Assembly (NCBI GenBank): GCA_041685735.1
Contig: JAWLFE010000009.1
Coordinates: forward strand, 16,121 to 80,120
DNA: 64,000 nucleotides
DNA from: CSSed11-175R1 sp041685735
Lineage (GTDB): Bacteria > Actinomycetota > Nitriliruptoria > Nitriliruptorales > Nitriliruptoraceae
Direction: 5' to 3'
The notes beneath the pieces are model-generated. The model ran no database searches, was not told the DNA's origin, and saw only the letters and a program-made list of their open reading frames with translations. Shown piece after piece: positions 25,915 to 33,865 of the stretch (its first letter is position 1; each line of letters starts with the position of its first letter). The position numbers and the translations under genes are program-made.

Positions 25915-27534
25915 TCAGGGCGAGACGACCGACAGGTCCCCGGCTTCGTAGCGACCTCGCAGCTGTTTCTTGTCGAACTTGCCGACCGAGGTCTTCGGGA
26001 CCTCCGCCACGAAGGTGTAGCGCTCGGGGAGCCACCACTTCGCCACGTGGTCGGCGAGGTAGGTGTTGAGGTCGTCGGGGGTGAGGGTCGCGCCCGATCG
26101 CACGACGACACAGGCGAGTGGGCGTTCGTCCCAGCGCTCGTCCGCGACCCCGATGACGGCGCACTCCACCACGTCGGGGTGGCCCATGAGCGCGTTCTCG
26201 AGGTCGACCGAGCTGATCCACTCGCCCCCGGACTTGATGACGTCCTTCGTGCGATCGACGATCTGCATGTAGCCGTGGTGGTCGATCACCCCGACGTCGC
26301 CGGTGCGCAGCCACCCGTCATCGAACTTCTCGGGCGAGTCGACGCCGTGATAGCCGGCCGTGACCCAGGGGCCGCGGACCTGGATCTCGCCCATCGACCG
26401 GCCATCCCAGGGCTGTTCGACCCCGTCGGGATCGATCAGCCGCATCTGCACGCCCGGCACGATCCTGCCCGTGCGTGCACGGTACGCCCGGGACTCCTCA
26501 CCCTCGGCGCCGGCCGGTGGGATGGCCACGCTGCCGAGCGGGGACATCTCGGTCATGCCCCAGCCCTGGATGATCTCGATGCCGTAGCGGTCCTCGAACG
26601 CATCGATCATCGCCCGGGGGACCGCGGAGCCACCGACCACGACCCAGGACAGGGACGACAGGTCGAGCTCCTGCTCCTGGCCGAGCGCGAGGACGCCGTT
26701 CCACACCGATGGCACCGCGGCGCTGCAGGTGGGTCGTTCCGCGGCGATGAAGGCCGCCAGCGGTTCGGGCTGCAGGTACGGCCCTGGCATGAGCATGTCC
26801 GTCCCACGGATCCAGGCGACGTGCACGAGGCCCCACGCGTTGGCGTGGAACTGCGGGACGATGATCAGCACCCGATCGCCCTCGACGACCTGCACGCCGC
26901 CGGCGATGGCGCCGAACGTGTGGGTCCAGATCGACCGATGGCTGTAGACCACACCCTTGGGGTTGCCGGTGGTTCCGCTGGTGTAGCAGGAGGCGGCCGC
27001 GGACCGCTCGTCGATCGCGGGCCAGGCCGCCAACGGCTCGTTGGCGGCCAGGAGGTCGTCGTAGCGCACGACCTGACCGTGCGGCTCGAGTGCCGAGGCA
27101 TCGCCGTCGCCGATGACCACGAAGACCTCCGGGCTCGTCACCTCGTCGAGCACGCCAGCGAGTACCGGGATCAGCGAGTCGTCGACCAGGATGACACGGT
27201 CACCGAGGTCGTCGATCACGAAGGCCAACTGGTCCGGGAACAGCCGGATGTTGAGTTGGTGGAGGACCGCGCCGATGCACGGCACCCCGAAGTAGGCCTC
27301 GACGTGCTCCTGGTGGTTCCAGCAGAACGTGGCGACGACGTCGCCGACCTCGACCCCCAGCGACGCGAGCCCGGCAGCGAGCCGCCGGGTGCGCTCGTAG
27401 GTGTCGGCGAAGCTCACCCGACGGGCCCGATCGCCCTCCCAGGTCACCACGTGGCGGTCGGGATGGACCCGACGTCCGTGCTCCAGCAACTGGACCACGG
27501 TCAGGGGTTCATCCATCATCGTGCTCGCGACCAT
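25915..27534 (-). CDS. Fatty acid-CoA ligase (AMP-forming)
   Basis: Activates a carboxylic acid to its acyl-CoA through an acyl-AMP. The 539-residue ANL enzyme has the P-loop YTSGTTGNPKG (about 183-193), GWGMTEMSP, GWLRTGDVG and the C-terminal hinge DRTKDVIKSGGEWISS, with the catalytic Lys in KTSVGKFDKK. The motif set resembles long-chain or medium-chain FadD. ATG 27534 has GAGAGGA about 8 nt upstream. The frame stays open upstream through the 23-bp tandem repeats, which are not coding. -10 candidate TAGGCT at 27592-27587. Confidence 0.92.
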   Translation of the reverse strand: MVASTMMDEPLTVVQLLEHGRRVHPDRHVVTWEGDRARRVSFADTYERTRRLAAGLASLGVEVGDVVATFCWNHQEHVEAYFGVPCIGAVLHQLNIRLFPDQLAFVIDDLGDRVILVDDSLIPVLAGVLDEVTSPEVFVVIGDGDASALEPHGQVVRYDDLLAANEPLAAWPAIDERSAAASCYTSGTTGNPKGVVYSHRSIWTHTFGAIAGGVQVVEGDRVLIIVPQFHANAWGLVHVAWIRGTDMLMPGPYLQPEPLAAFIAAERPTCSAAVPSVWNGVLALGQEQELDLSSLSWVVVGGSAVPRAMIDAFEDRYGIEIIQGWGMTEMSPLGSVAIPPAGAEGEESRAYRARTGRIVPGVQMRLIDPDGVEQPWDGRSMGEIQVRGPWVTAGYHGVDSPEKFDDGWLRTGDVGVIDHHGYMQIVDRTKDVIKSGGEWISSVDLENALMGHPDVVECAVIGVADERWDERPLACVVVRSGATLTPDDLNTYLADHVAKWWLPERYTFVAEVPKTSVGKFDKKQLRGRYEAGDLSVVSP

Positions 27535-27586
27535 GCCCGATCCTCTCCCACGCGTGCACGGACCAGACGGCCCGCTCCCGCGGCGG

Positions 27587-27774
27587 AGCCTACTTCCCAC
27601 CTGCGCGCTTCGGTATCTCCCGCCCGCCTCCCCGGGTATCTCCCGCCCGCCTCCCCGGGTATCTCCCGCCCGCCTCCCCGGGTATCTCCCGCCCGCCTCC
27701 CCGGGTCTCTCCCGTCCACCTCCTCGGTCTCTCCCATCCACCGTGGGGATGTCGCGGCGCCATCGCGGTACGGT
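27587..27774. promoter_or_regulatory. Divergent promoter region split by a minisatellite
   Basis: Minus strand: TAGGCT (27592-27587), about 46 nt of leader to the ligase ATG. Plus strand: TACGGT (27769-27774), about 25 nt of leader to the receiver gene GTG 27806. The 23-bp repeats lie between them and occupy both presumed -35 zones. Confidence 0.5.
27613..27746. repeat. 23-bp minisatellite, four perfect and two degenerate copies
   Basis: Copies start at 27613, 27636, 27659 and 27682 and are identical; the unit begins GTATCTCCCGCCC and ends CCTCCCCGG. Shortened, diverged copies follow at 27705-27726 and 27727-27746. No spacers, so it is not CRISPR. Confidence 0.95.
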
Positions 27775-27805
27775 TCGTCCGTCGGGTGCCGACCGGAGGT
27801 GTGAC

Positions 27806-28249
27806 GTGCGAGTCCTGGTGGTCTCTGAGGATGCGAAGGAACGACTGCGGGCTGTCAGCGCGTTGGAGCTGCAGGCGGCGGCCGAGGTCGTCGAGGCCGT
27901 CTCCGCCGGTGAGGTCCGCAAGCTGATCCTCGACGAGGGCGAGCGCTACGACGTCCTGGTCGTCGACGGTGACCTCTACCCGCGCGGTGGGTTCGCCATG
28001 CTCTACGACCTGCGGCTGCGCGCGGAGCTCGACGGCACGCCGCCGATGCCATCGCTGGTCATGACCTCACGGGAACAGGACCGGTGGTTGGCGAAGTGGT
28101 CGGGGACCAACGAGGTGTTGCTCAAGCCCGTCGATCCGTTCGAACTGGCGCGGGTCGTCCGGCGGCTCGAGGGCATCGAGGTGCCGCCGTACGGTGACAG
28201 CGATTCTGCCGCCAAGCAGGTCGCCTCGGCGCTCCGCAACGATCGATGA
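27806..28249 (+). CDS. CheY-like receiver domain protein, stand-alone
   Basis: A 147-residue single-domain protein with a receiver-like fold. The acidic pair is Glu8-Asp9 (VVSEDAKE), the phosphorylation site would be Asp54 or Asp56 in LVVDGDLYPRGG, a Thr/Ser pair lies at 87-88, and Lys107 is in EVLLKPVDP. There is no output domain and no sensor kinase nearby. GTG 27806 has GGAGGT 5 nt upstream. Its stop overlaps the trpD start by 4 bp, so it is coupled to tryptophan biosynthesis; the reason is unclear. Confidence 0.75.
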   Translation: MRVLVVSEDAKERLRAVSALELQAAAEVVEAVSAGEVRKLILDEGERYDVLVVDGDLYPRGGFAMLYDLRLRAELDGTPPMPSLVMTSREQDRWLAKWSGTNEVLLKPVDPFELARVVRRLEGIEVPPYGDSDSAAKQVASALRNDR

Positions 28250-29313
28250 CCGACCCCGAAGCACGCGCGCCGATCGTCTGGCCCGCGGTCCTGACCACGC
28301 TCCTGCACGGCGAGGACCTGGATGAGGACCACGCGGCCGACGTCCTGGCCGAGGTCATGCAGGGCGGTGCCGAGCCCGCCCAGATCGCAGCGTTGCTGCT
28401 GGCCCTGCGGGCGAAGGGCGAATCGGCATCGGAGATCGCCGGGTTCGTGCGGGTGATGTTGGCCGAAGCCGCCCCGATCACGCTCGCGCCGCAGACCGCC
28501 GACCGGGTCGTCGACATCGTGGGGACCGGTGGGGACGGGGCGAACACCAGCAACATCTCCACGGTCGCGGCGGTGGTGATCGCGGCGGCCGGACAGCCGG
28601 TGGCCAAGCATGGCAACCGTGCCGCGTCCAGCGCGTGTGGCAGTGCGGACCTGCTCGAGGCCTGGGGGATCGACCTCGACCTCCCGCCGGCCGACGTCGC
28701 CCGGTGCATCGAGGAGACGGGGATCGGCTTCCTGTTCGCCCGCACCTTCCATCCCGCCATGCGCGTGGTCGCGCCCGTTCGCCAGCAGCTGGGCATCCGC
28801 ACGACCTTCAACCTGCTCGGACCCCTGTCCAACCCGGCCGCCGCGCCGTCCATGGCGGTGGGGGTCGCTGACGCCAGGTTGGCACCCGTGATGGCCGACG
28901 CGCTCGCACGGCTCGGCAAGCGCCACGTCCTGGTGTTCCGCGGCGCGGACGGCCTCGACGAACTCAGCACGACCGGCCCGAGCGACGTGTGGGAGGTCCG
29001 TGACGGGCAGGTCACCAGGAGCACGGTCGATCCGCGGGAGCTCGACATCGAGCTCGCCACGCTCGAACAGCTGCGAGGTGGCGATGTCGAGCGCAATGTG
29101 GCGATCGCCAACGCCGTCCTGGCGGGTGACCCGGGTCCGCACCGCGACATCGTGGTACTGAACGCGGCCGCCGGCCTGTACGCGGCGGACGCGGTCGCGG
29201 GGCTCGCCGACGGGGTGGAGCGGGCGGCCGCCACCCTCGACAGCGGTGCTGCGGCGGCATTGAAGGACCGGTGGGTGGCCCGGAGCAACGAACTGGCGGC
29301 GAGCCATGGGTGA
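28246..29313 (+). CDS. trpD: Anthranilate phosphoribosyltransferase
   Basis: Second step of tryptophan synthesis: anthranilate plus PRPP. The 355-residue protein has the PRPP loop GTGGDGANTSNIST, KHGNRAASSACGSADLLEA, FNLLGPLSNPA and DGLDELS. Normal length. ATG 28246 overlaps the receiver gene by 4 bp, and the csaA-like gene starts inside its last codons. Other trp genes are absent, which is usual for trpD in several actinobacteria. Confidence 0.95.
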   Translation: MTDPEARAPIVWPAVLTTLLHGEDLDEDHAADVLAEVMQGGAEPAQIAALLLALRAKGESASEIAGFVRVMLAEAAPITLAPQTADRVVDIVGTGGDGANTSNISTVAAVVIAAAGQPVAKHGNRAASSACGSADLLEAWGIDLDLPPADVARCIEETGIGFLFARTFHPAMRVVAPVRQQLGIRTTFNLLGPLSNPAAAPSMAVGVADARLAPVMADALARLGKRHVLVFRGADGLDELSTTGPSDVWEVRDGQVTRSTVDPRELDIELATLEQLRGGDVERNVAIANAVLAGDPGPHRDIVVLNAAAGLYAADAVAGLADGVERAAATLDSGAAAALKDRWVARSNELAASHG

Positions 29314-29701
29314 GGCGCATCGCATCGACCCCGAGGCGCGTCCCTACGAGCCGGCCGACCTGCCGCGGAAGCCCGACGTCGGGTTCGACGGCTTCCTGGC
29401 GTTGGATCTGCGCGTCGGTCGAGTCACTGACGTCGCGCCCTTCCCGGAGGCCCGGGATCCGGCCTACCGGTTGACGGTCGACTTCGGCCCGCTGGGCCTC
29501 CTGCAGACCAGTGCCAAGGTGACCTCGTACACGCCGGAGGAGCTGCTCGGCCGCCAGGTCGTCGGAGCGGTGAACCTCGGGTCCAAGCGCATCGCCGGGT
29601 TCGTCAGCGAGTTCCTGATCCTCGGAGGACTGGAGCCGGACGGGACCGTCGCACTGCTCGCCCCCGATCGGGATCTGGCGCCCGGCTCGGTCGTGTCATG
29701 A
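29306..29701 (+). CDS. csaA: CsaA-like tRNA-binding domain protein
   Basis: A 131-residue protein made of an EMAP/tRNA-binding OB fold: FLALDLRVGRVTDVAPFPEARDPAYRL, then GRQVVGAVNLGSKRIAGFVSEFLILG. CsaA in Bacillus is described as an export-related chaperone; the fold binds tRNA in other proteins. ATG 29306 overlaps the end of trpD by 8 bp, so it belongs to the same operon. Confidence 0.85.
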   Translation: MGEAHRIDPEARPYEPADLPRKPDVGFDGFLALDLRVGRVTDVAPFPEARDPAYRLTVDFGPLGLLQTSAKVTSYTPEELLGRQVVGAVNLGSKRIAGFVSEFLILGGLEPDGTVALLAPDRDLAPGSVVS

Positions 29702-29719
29702 GCCGGCCATGAGCCGGTC

Positions 29720-30190
29720 GTGAGCGGCCTGCCACCCGATGACGTACCACCGGTCGCCGGTGGCGAGGCGTTCGACGGATTCGACCTGCAGGTGATGACC
29801 GATCGGTCGGTCTACGCCCCGACCCAGGCGGTTCGCATCACCGTCACCGCAGCCAACCAGGGGCCGCGCCTGGTCGAGCACCACTACCCCGGATGGCAGC
29901 GCTACATCCTCAGCGTCCGTGACGAGGGGCACCGCGAGGTCGCCAGCGATGCACTCGACCGCCCCGCATCGAGCGTGGCGGTCGACCGGTGGTTGCCCGG
30001 CCCGATCGCGATCTGGCCGTCCTACTGGAACCAGCACCAGGGGCCGCTGGTGCCCGCGTGGGCGGACGAACCCCCGGGCCCCCCGGTCGGACCGGGGCGC
30101 TACCGGATCCGGGTCGACTGGCTCGGGCGCGAGCCCGGGTCGCGGATGCGCCTCGCCGAGGCGTGGAGCCCGTTCTTCGAGCTCACCTGA
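29720..30190 (+). CDS. BsuPI-like (intracellular proteinase inhibitor-related) domain protein
   Basis: A 156-residue protein with an immunoglobulin-like beta pattern. The stretch RSVYAPTQAVRITVTAANQGPRLVEHHYPGWQ, a later polar segment and PGRYRIRVDWLG resemble BsuPI-related domains. There is no signal peptide. GTG 29720 is used because the nearby ATG at 29709 runs into a stop at once; the SD is weak. Likely the last gene of the receiver-trpD-csaA operon. The inhibitor role is only by homology to a poorly known family. Confidence 0.55.
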   Translation: MSGLPPDDVPPVAGGEAFDGFDLQVMTDRSVYAPTQAVRITVTAANQGPRLVEHHYPGWQRYILSVRDEGHREVASDALDRPASSVAVDRWLPGPIAIWPSYWNQHQGPLVPAWADEPPGPPVGPGRYRIRVDWLGREPGSRMRLAEAWSPFFELT

Positions 30191-30207
30191 CCGGAGCAGG
30201 ATCGGGG

Positions 30208-32088
30208 TCACGTGGCCCGGGCCCGCTCCCGCCTCGACACCTTCGCGCCGCTCAGCGCCTGGCGGTCACGGTGGACGGCGCGGGCGACCAGGCGGGCCTC
30301 CTGCGCCACGGCGGCGAGCTCGCTGCCTCCCTCGTAGGGCTCGGCATAGCCGCCGGCCGACCACAGCAACCGGGTCGGGCCCTCATCGATCCAGCGCAGC
30401 AGCAGGTCGATCTCTTCGGTGTCGCGGGCGGTCGGGGGGTCGGCGGGCGCCTCGATCGGCGTCAACGCGAGCTGCTCACGGACCCTCTCGATCAGCTGGT
30501 CGTCGCCACACCGCCGGTCGCCACGCCCCCCGTTGTCGTCGCGCCCCCCGTTGTCGTCGCGCCCCCCGTTGTCGCCGCGTCCCCGGTCGTCGCCACGTCG
30601 CCGGTCGTCGTGGCCAGCCGACGCGGGAGCTGCGCCCACCGCTTCGAGGCACAGCGATGCCGCGAGCCGACCGGCCCGCAGCACGAGGACCTGGGTCGTC
30701 GCACCGAGGTCCCGGGCGAGCACCAGTTCGGGTACGGCGATGATCGCCAGGCGACGCCGCAGCGCGAGCAGGGTGCGGGCCACGGTGTGCAACTGTCCGC
30801 GGAGTTCGCCGGCCTCCTCGAACCGGCCGGCGGCCGCGCGATCCTCCATACGTCGTCGGAGGGCGACCAGCACCGGTGTCGGGTCTCGGAACGAGGCCTC
30901 GACCCGCTCGATCAGCCGCTCGTGGTCCGCACGTGACTGGGTGCCGTCGCAGGGCGCCCCGCAGTTGCCGAGGTCCTTCATGAGGCAGGCCGCGTGGTCC
31001 TGTCGGGCACGGAGCCGGTCCGTGCAGGTACGGATCGGCAGCCACGTCTGCCATGCGGCGACCAGGGTCTCGGTCACACGCCGGGAGGGCAGGGGGCCGA
31101 ACGTGGCACGGTGGGTGTCGCGTGGTGCGGCCACGATGGACAGGCGGGGGAAGGGCTCACGGGTCACCGCCAGGTGGGCGGGTGCGGGCGTGCGCTTCGA
31201 GCGGCGGTTGTAGCGGGGGAGGTGCCGGTGGATCTCGCGGACCTCGCGGACCTCGGCCTCGATGAGCGTGGCGGTCGGCGTCCAGGTCACGCGGGCCGTC
31301 TCGCGGATCAGGTCGTCGATGCGCCGCCGTCGGTCCTGCCCGAAGTAGCTGCGCAACCGGGTGCGTAGGTCCGTGGCCTTGCCGACGTAGAGGACCTCCC
31401 CACGGGCATCGAGGAAGCGGTAGACGCCACAGTTCGACGGTGCGTCGTGCACCAGCGAGATCCGGCGGAAGCGCTTGTCCGACGTGGAGCGTGCCAGATC
31501 GCGCAGGTCCTCCAGGGTCGTGGCTCCGAGCGTTCCAGCGCGCTCGATCAGGCCGTGGAGCACGTCGACCGTGGCCCGGGCGTCCGACAGGGCCCGGTGC
31601 TCCGGAGCGGTCCGGCTGCGCAGGTGGCGGGCGAGGGTCGCCAGGCGCAGGTCGCGGACCTCGTCGCGGAGCAACCGTCGCGCCAGGCGAGCCGTGTCCA
31701 CGACCACGGGATCGAGGTGCCCGCCGTCGCCGTGCTCGGCCACGGCCGCCCGGAGGAAGCCGAGGTCGAACGGGGCGTTGTGCGCGACGAAGACCGCGTC
31801 GCCGAGGAAGGTGCGCAGGCTCGGCAGCACCTGGTCGATCGTCGGCGCGCCGCGGACCATGGCGTCGGTGATCCCCGTGACGGCGGTGACCGCGGCGGGG
31901 ATGGGGCGACCGGGGTGCACGAAGGTGCGCAGTTCACCGAGGACCTCACCACCCCGCACCTTGACCGCGCCGACCTCCGTGATCCGGTCGACGGTGGGTC
32001 GCAGGCCGGTCGTCTCGAGGTCGACGACCACGAACGTCGTGCCGATCAGTGGGCAGCCCAGGTCCTCGAACCGCGGCTGGATGGCCAT
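30208..32088 (-). CDS. DEDDh exonuclease fused to GIY-YIG (UvrC/Cho-like) nuclease
   Basis: A 626-residue repair-type nuclease. Residues 15-190 are a DnaQ-like 3'-5' exonuclease: Asp23/Glu25 (VVDLETTG), Asp108 (HNAPFDLGFL), His164 and Asp169 (HRALSDAR). Residues 219-300 are a GIY-YIG domain (GVYRF-YVGK). UvrC-like sequence follows (CLMKDLGNCGAPCDG), but the UvrC RNase H/HhH half is missing, as in Cho. A low-complexity hexapeptide repeat lies near 490-525. ATG 32088 has AGGAGG 6 nt upstream. A LexA-type palindrome is 35-50 nt upstream. The M. tuberculosis counterpart from memory is Rv2191, next to trpD. Confidence 0.9.
   Translation of the reverse strand: MAIQPRFEDLGCPLIGTTFVVVDLETTGLRPTVDRITEVGAVKVRGGEVLGELRTFVHPGRPIPAAVTAVTGITDAMVRGAPTIDQVLPSLRTFLGDAVFVAHNAPFDLGFLRAAVAEHGDGGHLDPVVVDTARLARRLLRDEVRDLRLATLARHLRSRTAPEHRALSDARATVDVLHGLIERAGTLGATTLEDLRDLARSTSDKRFRRISLVHDAPSNCGVYRFLDARGEVLYVGKATDLRTRLRSYFGQDRRRRIDDLIRETARVTWTPTATLIEAEVREVREIHRHLPRYNRRSKRTPAPAHLAVTREPFPRLSIVAAPRDTHRATFGPLPSRRVTETLVAAWQTWLPIRTCTDRLRARQDHAACLMKDLGNCGAPCDGTQSRADHERLIERVEASFRDPTPVLVALRRRMEDRAAAGRFEEAGELRGQLHTVARTLLALRRRLAIIAVPELVLARDLGATTQVLVLRAGRLAASLCLEAVGAAPASAGHDDRRRGDDRGRGDNGGRDDNGGRDDNGGRGDRRCGDDQLIERVREQLALTPIEAPADPPTARDTEEIDLLLRWIDEGPTRLLWSAGGYAEPYEGGSELAAVAQEARLVARAVHRDRQALSGAKVSRRERARAT
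30523..30612. repeat. 18-bp in-frame tandem repeat inside the nuclease gene
   Basis: Three near-perfect 18-bp units (30523-30540, 30541-30558, 30559-30576) and two diverged ones follow one another. On the minus strand they encode about five copies of a GGRDDN-like hexapeptide within the C-terminal region of the nuclease. The length is a multiple of 3, so the frame is kept. Confidence 0.85.
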
Positions 32089-32122
32089 GCGAGGCCTCCT
32101 GACAGGTGATGGAGCGGAAGGA

Positions 32123-32138
32123 GCGAACAAGTGTTCGC
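32123..32138. promoter_or_regulatory. LexA-type SOS box before the DEDDh/GIY-YIG nuclease
   Basis: GCGAAC-AAGT-GTTCGC is a perfect inverted repeat with a 4-nt centre. It fits the Gram-positive/actinobacterial LexA consensus CGAAC-N4-GTTCG. It lies 35 nt upstream of the nuclease ATG and 135 nt upstream of the divergent TetR gene. Confidence 0.75.
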
Positions 32139-32272
32139 ATCCCCGGTTGTAGCAGGTCGCTCCGACATCCCGGCGCGCAGTCGCTCGCCCGGGGGAACGG
32201 ACGCCGTACTACCGTCTCACCGCCCATCGACGTGTCGGGGGCGTGGTGATCAGCGACCCCGGGAGGGCCACC

Positions 32273-32890
32273 GTGCAGGTTCCAGCACCGTCCGGCAACG
32301 GCCGCCCCGGCCGCCGTGAGGATCTGCTCACCGCGGCGGCGGGACGCTTCGTCGCCGTCGGGATCCGCAAGACCACGATGGAGGACATCGCCCGCGAGGC
32401 GACCGCCGGGAAGGCCACGCTCTACCGGCACTTCGGCAACAAGGACGCGGTGATCGACGCGTTGCTCGCCCGGGAGGCGGAACGCTTCGCACGGGTGCTC
32501 GGCCGCGCGGCCACCGATCAGCCGGACGCCGGCGCCAGGGTCGAGGCGGCGTTCCTCGCCGGTGTCCGGTTCTTCCTCGAGCATCCCGTGCTCACCCGGG
32601 GCAGGGATGAGGAACCCGGGATCCTGCTCCCACGGATCACCGCGAACGGTGGCCCCGTCGTCAGTCAGGGGCTGGCGCTGTTCACCGGGCTGATCGAGGA
32701 GGGGGTTGCCGCCGGGGAGTTCCGACGCGTCGATCCTCCGGCGGCGGCCGAGGTCGTGATGCGCCTGATCCTGTCGTACTTCACCTTCCCGCCCATGCAC
32801 GTGCGTGTCGATGACCCCGATGAGGCCCGGGCGTTCGCCCATGGTCTGGTCGCCGGTGCGCTGCGCGCCCGCACGGGTGCGCGGGCCTGA
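32273..32890 (+). CDS. TetR family transcriptional regulator
   Basis: A 205-residue repressor-type protein. The N-terminal HTH reads REDLLTAAAGRFVAVGIRKTTMEDIAREATAGKATLYRHFGNKDAVIDALL, with ATLYRHF as the recognition helix. The ligand domain is not specific. GTG 32273 has GGAGG 6 nt upstream; GTG 32243/32246 upstream lack an SD. A -10 candidate TACCGT is at 32210-32215. It is divergent from the nuclease and convergent with mutM, so its target is not obvious. Confidence 0.9.
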   Translation: MQVPAPSGNGRPGRREDLLTAAAGRFVAVGIRKTTMEDIAREATAGKATLYRHFGNKDAVIDALLAREAERFARVLGRAATDQPDAGARVEAAFLAGVRFFLEHPVLTRGRDEEPGILLPRITANGGPVVSQGLALFTGLIEEGVAAGEFRRVDPPAAAEVVMRLILSYFTFPPMHVRVDDPDEARAFAHGLVAGALRARTGARA

Positions 32891-32892
32891 CC

Positions 32893-32910
32893 GGGCCGCG
32901 CCTCCGGCCC
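32893..32910. terminator. Short GC hairpin between TetR gene and mutM
   Basis: GGGCCG and CGGCCC pair around a 6-nt loop between two convergent genes 28 bp apart. There is no T-run. Weak candidate. Confidence 0.35.
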
Positions 32911-32918
32911 GCGGCCGA

Positions 32919-33800
32919 TCAGTGTCGCTGGCACTGCGGGCAGTAGGTGGTGCCGCGCTGGGCGATGACGGTCCTGCGCATCGTCGTCCCGCAGCGTCGA
33001 CAGGGGAGGTCCCCCTGACCGTATGCCTCCAGGAAGTCGGCGTTGCGCCCGCTCTGGCCGTTGACCATCTGGTAGTCGCGGAAGGTCGTTCCCTCGCGTT
33101 CGATCGCGGAGGTCAGCACGTCCCGGATCGCGCTGTGCAGTGCCCGGGCTCGACTGGCCCCCACACGACGTGATCCGGGGTGGATCCTGGCCCGCCACAG
33201 CGCCTCGTCCGCGTAGATGTTGCCCACCCCGGCCACCAGTCGCTGGTCCAGCAGCTTCGCCTTGATCGGTGACGAGGTCCGGGCGAGCGCGGCCACGAAC
33301 GCGGCCACCTCGAAGTCGTCCGACAGAGGCTCAGGTCCGAGCGCTGCCAGCGTCGGGATCCGTCCCGCGTACCCACCCGCCGGCACGACGGACACGCGCC
33401 CGAAGCGCCGGGGGTCGTTGAACAGCACGACCCGGCCATCGTCGAGCACGAAGCTCGCCCGAACGTGCGCCGGCGGTGGTCCGAGGTCGGTCGTCAGGGG
33501 CCCATCGACCGGTTGGATCCGGATGGAGCCCGTCATGCCGAGGTGCAGGACGAGTTCGAGCGCCGGGGGATCGACGCCGCCGGGTGGGGCAGCGCGATCC
33601 GTGGATGCACCCGGAACGAGCGGGCACAGCAGGAACTTGCCACGTCGCTCGACCGAGCGGATCCGGTGACCCTCGAGCAGGTGGACATCCGACAGGCGGG
33701 CGTGGGGGTGGGCATCCCACCAGACGCTCACGACGACGCGGCCGGTCAGCTCGGGCACGAGCTGCCGCCGTACGGATTCGACCTCGGGGAGTTCTGGCAC
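32919..33800 (-). CDS. mutM: Formamidopyrimidine-DNA glycosylase
   Basis: Base-excision repair enzyme for oxidised purines (Fpg/Nei family). The 293-residue protein starts PELPEVE directly after the initiator, placing the catalytic Pro2 and Glu3. The H2TH region contains VGNIYADEALWRARIHP and the C-terminal zinc finger is C-x2-C-x16-C-x2-C ending CPQCQ. The need for Pro at position 2 fixes GTG 33800 as the start. There is no SD; instead TAGCCT ends 6 nt upstream, which implies a leaderless mRNA. Confidence 0.94.
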   Translation of the reverse strand: MPELPEVESVRRQLVPELTGRVVVSVWWDAHPHARLSDVHLLEGHRIRSVERRGKFLLCPLVPGASTDRAAPPGGVDPPALELVLHLGMTGSIRIQPVDGPLTTDLGPPPAHVRASFVLDDGRVVLFNDPRRFGRVSVVPAGGYAGRIPTLAALGPEPLSDDFEVAAFVAALARTSSPIKAKLLDQRLVAGVGNIYADEALWRARIHPGSRRVGASRARALHSAIRDVLTSAIEREGTTFRDYQMVNGQSGRNADFLEAYGQGDLPCRRCGTTMRRTVIAQRGTTYCPQCQRH

Positions 33801-33806
33801 GCGAGG

Positions 33807-33812
33807 AGGCTA
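33807..33812 (-). promoter_or_regulatory. -10 element of leaderless mutM
   Basis: TAGCCT, then CCTCGC, then GTG on the minus strand. The 6-nt gap places the start codon at +1. The SD position carries a CCTCCT tract instead of a ribosome-binding site. Confidence 0.65.
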
Positions 33813-33865
33813 CTGGGGCCCGTCGCCTCGTTACGCTGGTGCCCCCGATGCACGAGGATCGTAGG

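Noticed and set aside
27613..27746. Possible CRISPR array
   Set aside because: The 23-bp units are directly adjacent with no unique spacers and there are no cas genes.
25738..27804. Frame of 688 codons on the plus strand opposite the ligase
   Set aside because: Shadow of the ligase gene, rich in Arg, His, Asp and Val without domains.
27535..27921. Extra N-terminal part of the fatty acyl-CoA ligase frame
   Set aside because: The upstream frame translates the tandem repeats (Gly/Arg-rich) and crosses the divergent promoter; ATG 27534 has an SD and matches family length.
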